Shown here: one piece after another, positions 56,396 to 64,000 of the stretch
Numbering within the stretch: the stretch's first letter is position 1
How the letters are laid out: each line of letters starts with the position of its first letter
DNA from: Megamerina dolium
Lineage: Eukaryota; Arthropoda; Insecta; Diptera; Megamerinidae
NCBI GenBank assembly: GCA_963854835.1
Contig: OY978530.1
Coordinates: 37,433,139-37,497,138 of the forward strand
DNA: 64,000 bases
Reading direction: 5' to 3'
The notes under the pieces: model-generated
The model's database searches: none
The model's input: only the letters and a program-made list of their open reading frames with translations
Told to the model about the DNA's origin: nothing
Translations under genes and position numbers: made by a program

Positions 56396-59300
56396 CTATA
56401 TTTGGTAATACAATCTGGAAGCTTTTAAGAACTTTAATATTTCTTCAATATTAGTTGGGGAAGGGTTAGAGAGGAGGTTTAAAGGATCATCGCGGCGAAA
56501 GGTATGATACTCTGGACATTCACGTAGGTAATGTAATAGCCGGCTATTTTGGATTTCGAAAGCGCAATTACATAGGGCATTAGCCTCAATTCTCATCAAA
56601 TACCCATGGGATAATTTCGTATGGCCTAATCTCAGGCGGATTATTTTGATACTGTCCAATCTGTTTATTGTTTCAGGTAAATAGTAGTGAAGATGTACGC
56701 GGTCTGCATTTATATCCTTGTACCAATTCGAGGTAGTGTTCCAAATTTTCTTATTAGAGTTAGAATGGTGACGCTTTAGGTGATATTTGATATCAGAGAA
56801 GTTGTAGTTGGGAGTAGATATAACAGGGGCAGAGCAAGCGTATTTTGCGGCGCGGTCAGCGACCTCGTTGCCTTCTATTTGAACATGCGATGGGACCCAA
56901 ATTAGAATGATTCTTGGAAATTTGTCGATTAAGAAATTTCTAATGTGGGTAGTATAAAAATCATTATTTAGAATATTAAATATGGCGTTAAGGGAAGAAA
57001 GTGAGTCGGAGCATATTGCAAAGTTGCCTTGCCTGTTCTTAACGTAGTTAATAGCTTCGTAGATGGCGATAACTTCTGCTGAAAATACAGAGCTGTATTC
57101 AGGAAGAATTCCCACTTTAATAAATTTGCTTTCGTCTGTAATGCTGTAGCTTGTGATTCCGTGTGACTTTGAGCCGTCTGTGTAGATAAAATAATAATTG
57201 GGTAGCTGATCCCTTATCCCAAAGAATAATGATCGGAAATGAAAAGGAAGTGTAGAGGATTTGCTGAATCTATGGAGTTGTGTATTGATTGATGATGGCT
57301 TGAGATGCCATGGAGGGAGATGAGCTGTCGTGATTTTAAATGGCAAAATTGGTATATTCAACTGAGAGCAGGTCCGTATTGCTCTTGATAATGTTGAAGG
57401 GATTTTCTGTATGGTATGGGTTTTTATAATTTTTTTTATGATGTTGAATAAGGGCGTATCGCGACTGTAAAGAATTGATTTACTTATTTTGCTAAGGAGT
57501 AATTGTCTTTGATTCTCAAGAGTGAGGAAATTAGCTTCGAAAAACATGTTGTGTATCGGTGTAGAGCGGAATGCACCTAAAGCAGTTCTGATCGCTGCGT
57601 TGAGGGTACTTTTAATTTTATTTAGGAGTGTTTTACTACAGAAACCATAAAAAACTAGACCGTAGTTGATTTTTGACATTATGAGCGATTTTACTATTTG
57701 TAGCAAAGAATGTGTGGAGCAATTGAATTTAACGTTGGATAGGCATTTTACCACGTCGAGCTGTTTTGTTAAGGAACTGTTGAGGTATTCAATGTGTTTG
57801 TCCCATCTGTATCTTTTGTTTATATATAGCCCTAGGATTTTCAAGTTATCAACTTCGGGGATGTGGGTGTTATTAGCAATAACGGTGCAGTTACAGTTGT
57901 GTTTCCGACAAATGTGTATAAATTTGCATTTCGGAGTAGAAAGAGTAGCGCCAGAGTATTCACACCAGTTAGAGATGTTCTGAAATAATATTGTCAAATC
58001 TATAGTGGGGTTTTTCTTTTGGTCTAGTTGAACTATAATGTTAAAATCGTCAGCATAACCACAGAAGTTGATTTCTTTTTGGAGTGCCATAACATGGCTT
58101 AATTTGTTGTAGGCTATTAGGAACAGGATAACTGAAAGTGGCGATCCCTGAGGGATTCCATTGTGGAGCGGTTTAAGGTCGGAGGTGAACTTGCCTATTC
58201 GCACTATTATTTTTCTGTTGGTCATGAAACATTTAACATAATTAATCATTTTTGGACCTATTTTCCATTCGATTAGTTGGTCTATAACTGTGTGTATACC
58301 TATTTTATCAAAAGCTTTTTCAAAGTCAAGTGATATTATTGTTAAATGTTTCTTTTTAGAGAGGCAGTTCGCAATCAGATAGTCTACATATAGTAGAGTA
58401 TCAGTTGTCGATTTGCCTCTTTTAAATCCGAACTGCTGACTATGTAGCAGTTTGTTCGTAGTGACAAACCACCATAGTCTGTTGGCGATTATTTTGTCAA
58501 GGACCTTTGACATACACGAGTTAAGCGATATCGGTCTGTAGGATTTGGTTTCAGTTTTGTCACATGTTGGTTTTAGGATAGGTGCTACAAGACTAACTTT
58601 ATATTGTTGTGGGAGATAGTTGTTGAAGACGTTGTTGTAGAAGCTCAATAATCTGTTCTTCATTACAGATGATGCTTTGCGAATCATAGAGTACGTTATT
58701 CGATCAATGCCTGGTGTGTTACCTTTCAGTTTGTTTAAAGCTGACGATAATTCCAATTGGTTGATTTCTTGTTCAATTATAAGTGCACTTTGGCATGGTT
58801 GGGGGTATTCTATCTGATAAATAGTTATATTTTTCATTTGTTGAAACTTTGTCGGGAATTTAGAGTCAGAGGAATTGTTAGACCAGTCAGTGCTAAAAAT
58901 GTTAGAGATACGGGTTTTGTCTGTGGTATATTGTAATGGAGAATTTGGATCAAGAATACAGTGAATCCCATGTGAGATTTTGTAACCACTAAATCGTCTG
59001 ATATTGCTCCAAACTTTTCCGACTGGAGTTGAGGGATTTATTTCGGCTGTGAAGGCCATGATGGAATTTCTTTTAGCTATTTTTATTTCACGTTTTAATT
59101 TTGCTCTAGCTTTCTTGTAGTTAAGCATATTGGTTAAGCTCATATTTCTTTTAAAGATGTGCCAAGAAACATTTCTGTATTTTTTGAGCTGGTTTAATTG
59201 TGGATTCCACCAAGGAACAGCGTACGGTTTTCTGTTGTAAGAGGATTGAGGTATTGATACGGAGGCAGATTGAATGATTATTTTTTTTATATTGGCAGCT

Positions 59301-60076
59301 TCTTTATTGATATTGGAGGAAATTTCATGGATGGAATTATGCTGGATGCAGTTTTGAATAAATAGTGTCCAATCGGCAGAGTCCACCTTGAAACGGGGGC
59401 GAGTTACATAATTAGGATGATTGTTAATTGAAAAAAAATCCATAATTATTGGAAAATGGTCGCTGCCTGCAAGATCATTGCTTACTTTCCATTTAGAGCA
59501 GATTGCAAGAGAAGGTGAGCAGAAAGATAAATCTATATGTGAGAAAGTGCGATGTGTACTGAAGTGAGTAGGGGTACCGTTATTGAGTAAAACAAAATTT
59601 GATTGGCTAATAAATTTCGCGAGAATAGTGCCTCTTTTGTTGTTTTTTGGAGAGCCCCAGTTAGTATGCCAGCTGTTAAAATCTCCAGTTATTAGCGATG
59701 GATTGTTAAGAGAATTAAATACATTTTGGAGATTGGAGATATTGAAGTTAGTTTGTGGAGATATATACGTTGAAATTATATTAAATTTTAGTTTTGAGCA
59801 GACTTCAACTGCAATTGCATCGAAGTCATTGCTGATAATAATTTGTTTATGTTGAATTGAAGAGTGGATTAATAAAGCAACTCCACCAAATGATGAGTTC
59901 GCGTAATTAAGGGAATATAGGCTAAAATTAATTGGGATTGGGATGTTGGAAAGGGAGTGGAGGTGGGATTCCCGTATTGAAATAATCTTTGGGTTGTAGC
60001 GTTTGATTATGATTAATAACTCATTATAATTATTGGAATATCCATTCATGTTCCATTGAATTATTCGAAGAGCCAT
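56396..60076 (-). CDS. I-clade ORF2: endonuclease, reverse transcriptase, RNase H (1226 residues)
   Basis: Residues 1-220 form an APE-type endonuclease: an IIQWNMNGYS start, a catalytic Glu in RESHLHS, TGDFNSWHTNWGS and the SDHFP end. RT covers about 480-760, with KSYRPISLNSCMSKVLDKII, LDFEKAFDKIG, GIPQGSPLS and the active site YADD at 674-677. RNase H begins at Asp967 (YTDGSKSHG), with later EVIAIYEAI, CSDSLSSLNA and VADRAAKYA segments; RNase H is the mark of the I clade. A Cys/His cluster (CNCAFEIQNSRLLHYLREC) is near the C-terminus. It nicks target DNA and copies the element RNA by target-primed reverse transcription. It is slightly longer than the I factor ORF2. Confidence 0.95.
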   Translation of the reverse strand: MALRIIQWNMNGYSNNYNELLIIIKRYNPKIISIRESHLHSLSNIPIPINFSLYSLNYANSSFGGVALLIHSSIQHKQIIISNDFDAIAVEVCSKLKFNIISTYISPQTNFNISNLQNVFNSLNNPSLITGDFNSWHTNWGSPKNNKRGTILAKFISQSNFVLLNNGTPTHFSTHRTFSHIDLSFCSPSLAICSKWKVSNDLAGSDHFPIIMDFFSINNHPNYVTRPRFKVDSADWTLFIQNCIQHNSIHEISSNINKEAANIKKIIIQSASVSIPQSSYNRKPYAVPWWNPQLNQLKKYRNVSWHIFKRNMSLTNMLNYKKARAKLKREIKIAKRNSIMAFTAEINPSTPVGKVWSNIRRFSGYKISHGIHCILDPNSPLQYTTDKTRISNIFSTDWSNNSSDSKFPTKFQQMKNITIYQIEYPQPCQSALIIEQEINQLELSSALNKLKGNTPGIDRITYSMIRKASSVMKNRLLSFYNNVFNNYLPQQYKVSLVAPILKPTCDKTETKSYRPISLNSCMSKVLDKIIANRLWWFVTTNKLLHSQQFGFKRGKSTTDTLLYVDYLIANCLSKKKHLTIISLDFEKAFDKIGIHTVIDQLIEWKIGPKMINYVKCFMTNRKIIVRIGKFTSDLKPLHNGIPQGSPLSVILFLIAYNKLSHVMALQKEINFCGYADDFNIIVQLDQKKNPTIDLTILFQNISNWCEYSGATLSTPKCKFIHICRKHNCNCTVIANNTHIPEVDNLKILGLYINKRYRWDKHIEYLNSSLTKQLDVVKCLSNVKFNCSTHSLLQIVKSLIMSKINYGLVFYGFCSKTLLNKIKSTLNAAIRTALGAFRSTPIHNMFFEANFLTLENQRQLLLSKISKSILYSRDTPLFNIIKKIIKTHTIQKIPSTLSRAIRTCSQLNIPILPFKITTAHLPPWHLKPSSINTQLHRFSKSSTLPFHFRSLFFGIRDQLPNYYFIYTDGSKSHGITSYSITDESKFIKVGILPEYSSVFSAEVIAIYEAINYVKNRQGNFAICSDSLSSLNAIFNILNNDFYTTHIRNFLIDKFPRIILIWVPSHVQIEGNEVADRAAKYACSAPVISTPNYNFSDIKYHLKRHHSNSNKKIWNTTSNWYKDINADRVHLHYYLPETINRLDSIKIIRLRLGHTKLSHGYLMRIEANALCNCAFEIQNSRLLHYLRECPEYHTFRRDDPLNLLSNPSPTNIEEILKFLKASRLYYQI

Positions 60077-60207
60077 TGCTGCTAATGGTACGATATATGA
60101 ATAATACTACATAAATAAATAAATAATGTAAATTTAGTGTAAACATAAAAGAAATTAATAAATATAAATATATTGTAAAATGTTGTATACATACATATAC
60201 ATACACA

Positions 60208-60269
<62 letters not shown>

Positions 60270-60351
60270 TACACATACATACATACACATACACATACAT
60301 ACACATACACACACATACATATATATATATACATAACAATATATGGTAAAT
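60077..60351 (-). other. Inter-ORF spacer with TA/CA microsatellite
   Basis: The 275 bp between ORF1 and ORF2 contain (TA)n at 60221-60262 flanked by CATA/CACA units (60187-60336). Short spacers between ORFs are normal for the I clade; a microsatellite inside is not. Confidence 0.85.
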
Positions 60352-61632
60352 CTATAGCTCGTCGTCAAGAAGCATAGAATCATCTGGAATCGGTTTTTGG
60401 TGAATGTCGGACGGTTTCTTTATCTTATTATTGTTGCATTTTGTATTCAGTGCTTTTAATTGAGATTTAAGTCTCTTTGGTGTATTTAAAGGAAGGATAT
60501 TAATTTTGGTGGTCTTAGCTTGTGATCTTAAATTATATCCGTCACAGCTTAATGTTCTTTCTCCTTCGTCGCTGACGTCAACGTCACTGTATGAGATCTG
60601 AGAGCGCTTAGATTTGTCGGGTTGATCATGTGACAATATTGGTGCTGGAAATTCGGTGGTGAATGTACGTTTAGGGATTGTTGGTAAATGTATGTGTTCG
60701 TCGTTGAGAATTGTTGCATTTGAGCTTACACTCTGATGGTTGCTTCCATACTGTTTGAGAACGGAAGAGTACGTTGAGTTTTGGTGACGATCATCGTAGA
60801 TTGTTTTTGCTGTTCTCATATCGGTTTTTTGTAGAGTAATTATCGCTTGGATCTCCTTGTTCTTTATGAATATAGGACACGTTTTGGAGAGTACGGAATG
60901 GTTACTGTTGGAAAAGTTGCTCTCTTTGCAGTTAATACACATATTAGGGCTTGTGCACTCATCATTAGAGTTCAAATGTTCTTTATTAGCACAGATCATA
61001 CATAACTTATCGTTTTTACAAAGGTTAGTAGAGTGCCCAAATCTAAAACAATTTCGGCAGCGTAATGGGAGAGGAATATATGGTCTGATGTTAACTTTTT
61101 CGTAGCCTATATACATATGAGCTGGTAGTGTCGGTACTGCAAAAGTTATGATGATTAAGCCAGTCTCTTTCAGTTGACCGTCTGCATTCTTTAGTATTTT
61201 CTTGACTTCGGATACATTTTGGTTGGAGAGTTCATTGAGAATTTCTTCTTCGGTAATTCCTCTCAGGTCATTAGAGTATATTACTCCCTTAGAGCAGTTA
61301 AGAGAGTTATGTTCAGTAACTTCTATTTTTATTGATGGTGTAAGAGAAACTAATTTTACTAATTTCATGGCTTGAGAGGTGTTTTTAGTTTTGATTAGAA
61401 TATTTCCACTGCGAATTTTTTTACACATTTCAACTTCGCCACCGGAAACGTTGTCTATTACTTTTTTAATCAAAAATGGAGAGACGTTTGTAAGAGTTTC
61501 GCTACTTTCTTTTCTTGTCATCATTAGATACTTCGGGCCTTCAATCGCATTTTTCAATGTTTTAGTGTTGTCTATATCGAAGAGAAACGGAGATGAGTTT
61601 ACCGTTTTTCCGCGGTCAGGCGGTTTCATCAT
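60352..61632 (-). CDS. I-clade ORF1: Gag-like nucleic-acid-binding protein (426 residues)
   Basis: The product has three cysteine-histidine knuckles: residues 192-205 ([14 protein letters not shown]), 211-226 ([16 protein letters not shown]) and 232-252 ([21 protein letters not shown]). Before them, residues about 70-180 resemble the RNA-recognition-like central domain of I-group ORF1 proteins. The C-terminal third is polar and low complexity. In the family it coats the element RNA. The ATG at 61632 is the first in frame after the 5' leader. Confidence 0.92.
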   Translation of the reverse strand: MMKPPDRGKTVNSSPFLFDIDNTKTLKNAIEGPKYLMMTRKESSETLTNVSPFLIKKVIDNVSGGEVEMCKKIRSGNILIKTKNTSQAMKLVKLVSLTPSIKIEVTEHNSLNCSKGVIYSNDLRGITEEEILNELSNQNVSEVKKILKNADGQLKETGLIIITFAVPTLPAHMYIGYEKVNIRPYIPLPLRCRNCFRFGHSTNLCKNDKLCMICANKEHLNSNDECTSPNMCINCKESNFSNSNHSVLSKTCPIFIKNKEIQAIITLQKTDMRTAKTIYDDRHQNSTYSSVLKQYGSNHQSVSSNATILNDEHIHLPTIPKRTFTTEFPAPILSHDQPDKSKRSQISYSDVDVSDEGERTLSCDGYNLRSQAKTTKINILPLNTPKRLKSQLKALNTKCNNNKIKKPSDIHQKPIPDDSMLLDDEL

Positions 61633-61882
61633 CGTATAAATTAATTAGACTTTATTAGTTGTAGTTATCACTTTTATTATTATTATTATTATTTTTACTT
61701 CAGAGAAAAGAGATCAGATTTTTTATTGCTTGATTTTGTTTTGTTTTTTTTATTTATTATTATTGATATAATTATGGTTTTTTTTTATTTGGCTTATTTG
61801 ATAGTTTTTTGGTATCAGTAGAATCCTCTTAATCACTCGGTCGTAAACAATTGTTCGCGGGTCGAGGGATAGCACGAGACTG

Positions 61883-62090
<208 letters not shown>

Positions 62091-63060
62091 CAGATTGTCA
62101 GTATTGCCAGCATATATAACGCTTTTGACAAGTTCTAAACTCATATCTGCGTGTCTTGGGCGCATGATATGACTCGGCTTATGAATATGTAGCAAAAAAT
62201 GTGAAATTAATACACGGGATTATTTATACGCGTATAAACTATGCCAGTGCAGTATGTGAGATATGTAAGGTTGCCAGGCAGTTGATGCAAATCCTGTTTT
62301 GAAGTAGCAGGAGGAGCACGGGAACTTTCTGTTAGTTGCTTATAGGAACATAAGGTATGTAGTTGCGATTTCTGAAGATGACCAGTGACTATCCACCCAA
62401 AGACTGTATTCTGACCAATCAAAGTTTGAGAATGTATTTTCTACTGTTTCCCAAAATTTGTGACGGGTAGGTGTCAGAGCCTAATATTATATCCACAGCT
62501 GGACTTCTATGTAGATTTTCATCCACCAAACGTAAACCAGAGAGCTCTTTACGTAAGTTGGCGGGTACTGAATATACCGACAGTTTTCCTGTAAGTTTTT
62601 TCAAAACGAACGCATCGATTTCCTTAGTGACCTAAGGAAGGTCACTGAGTAAGGTGGAACAGGTTACCTGTTAAAGGAAAGGGCGGTGAATTTGCCATTC
62701 CAAGGAGCATCGTATGGTCTATTGTTGGGTGGTTTTCAGTAACCAATCCTGTATCGTGCTTCTCGGATGCAACAGTTTGCAGCTGCTCAGGGCAATGGCG
62801 AAGAGGGTGTGTTTTTTTACACAGTGAACAATCGGGAGTACAACGTTGTTACGATATGTATTGATTTTCCTGGAAGTCGTTAGAGGATTTATCGATCGCC
62901 TGGGAGAGTGGAACTGACCGGGATATTCGATGGCTTCGAACTCCGGCTTTGCCCGGCAATGGCATCGCAAAACCTCCAATATACAATTGCGTAAACTGCG
63001 AACTTAAATTGATAGTGCAGCACATAGTTTTTTGTGGTTCTACTGTGCGCACCATCGTAA
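62091..63060 (-). pseudogene. Inverted BEL fragment (same family as D): Gag end and protease linker
   Basis: On the minus strand, about 62860-62770 gives a knuckle-like CSLCKKTHPLRHCPEQL of Gag. About 62610-62420 gives protease-end sequence (LTGKLSVYSVPANLRKELSGLRLVDENL; VDIILGSDTYPS), and 62422-62207 gives TVFGWIVTG of the linker followed by a degenerate open stretch. 62101-62346 is the counterpart of 52345-52590, and 62350-62372 that of 34347-34369. Most of the protease and all RT are gone. Confidence 0.8.
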
Positions 63061-64000
63061 TTACCTACTTAAAAAAACAAAATTTTTTGAAAATTATGTG
63101 AGGCAGATGGAAACAGACGCTTAAACAGGGAATATACTATTAAAATACATTTTGATTCTTTTTATAAGGGTATGCATTTTTATTTGAATTTCTAATATTT
63201 AACGTGGGTGAATCAAAAATAATTTATAGCACTTTTACTTTGCATTAGAATTTCCAATATTTGGCGTCGGTAAATCCAAATTAATATATAGCTTTTTTAC
63301 TTTTCATTGGAAATTCTAATATTGGAATTTTTATTTTTATTGTTTTATTACATATACGCACGTACATGTACGATACATATGTACAAAATATTTTTTATTT
63401 GTTTCTATTGAAGACAGCAATTTTCTACTGGCTTGCTCATGCTGAGCAGTTCTCTTGTGCTTACCAACAAAGTCACAGTTTAATTTTCGCCAATCATTAC
63501 TATAGATTATTACTCTATAGCTTTTACTCGCGAACTTGCATTTTCAGAGTTGGCTGAGCATAAACATTTAAGTGCATGCATATGTGTATGCATGCACTCT
63601 ATGTTGCTCTTTTGCTTATTTAAACATGTTTTTGAATCTTTCGTAAATTAAATTAATTAAATTTTTAGCCCTTAACTTGAATATGAAAATATGTTAAAGG
63701 GAGTGAGCGAATAATTGTTCCAGTGGGAAAAGTGTTGCATGGGAGAGAAATGTAGGTCAATTGTTAGGAGTGATCTTCAATATGCAGGGGAAAAAACAAC
63801 AATTGGTTTGACCATGATTAAAGCCAAAAGCACTTTGCCCAAATATACCGTTTACAATTCAAACCAAATAATTTGTAGAAAATATAGGTATGTATATGTA
63901 AAATATATCTAAACTTCTTCTCACTCTTAAATTTCCTTTGTAAAATAAAGGTTCGAGTGCCTTTCAATAGGTTATGGGCCTGCAGCAAGAAATTCGAAGG
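63061..64000. other. AT-rich end of window, nothing recognised
   Basis: No gene, RNA or repeat family could be supported in the last ~940 bp. A loose direct repeat of an AATTTCTAATATTT-like phrase occurs near 63190-63330. Confidence 0.4.

Overview
The window is a stretch of repeat-dominated insect chromatin, most likely from a schizophoran fly such as a tephritid or drosophilid relative. That placement is an inference. It rests on BEL/Pao and Ty3/gypsy elements primed by tRNA-Lys and tRNA-Leu, an I-clade LINE with RNase H, Tc1/mariner elements and long (TA)n arrays. I found no convincing single-copy host gene. Almost everything that can be recognised is a transposable element (TE), and most copies are broken.

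Layout from left to right. 1-3000: decayed BEL/Pao element, minus strand. 3.8-5.5 kb: Jockey-like LINE remnant. 6508-8157: Tc1-like transposon with both ends and one frame break. 8.46-9.59 kb: broken copy of the 'SAP' LTR family. 9.7-10.9 kb: DUF4780 LINE ORF1. 11.0-14.6 kb: (TA)n arrays holding a Jockey-type RT, a deleted Tc1 element and a solo LTR of the SAP family. 15635-19505: a complete-looking LTR element with apparently identical LTRs whose only product is a fused SAP-Gag-integrase protein; protease, RT and RNase H are missing. 19.8-27.5 kb: a 202-bp MITE, decayed gypsy pol genes on the minus strand, two LINE scraps, a deleted mariner and a tRNA-like sequence. 27531-34222: an intact BEL/Pao element with a 1719-residue polyprotein. 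34.3-53 kb: a nest of LTR elements. 53-56 kb: poorly understood sequence with a tRNA-Lys primer site and a weak spliced-gene signal. 56.3-61.9 kb: an apparently full-length I-clade LINE with two open ORFs. 62.1-63.0 kb: an inverted BEL fragment.

The 34-53 kb nest can be resolved to four layers. BEL fragment D (34347-34369, resuming near 52339) is split by BEL element B (LTRs 34370-34820 and 51695-52338). The RT gene of B is split by BEL element A (41827-49147). The 3' LTR of A is split by gypsy-type element C (44689-48962, TSD TTAC). B also contains a solo SAP-family LTR and an inverted BEL element E whose Gag starts with a PHD finger. An uninterrupted relative of D at 62101-62372 shows the pre-insertion site of B.

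Three themes stand out. First, several unrelated LTR elements (SAP element, A, B, C, E) have lost RT but keep integrase sequence, and in the SAP element and C the integrase core is complete. Second, (TA)n arrays act as landing sites: BEL F, the deleted Tc1, the mariner, the Jockey fragment, the solo LTR and the I element all abut or split such arrays. Third, two LTR families carry chromatin- or DNA-binding modules (SAP, PHD) at the start of Gag. All identity figures are by eye; no alignment or database search was possible.
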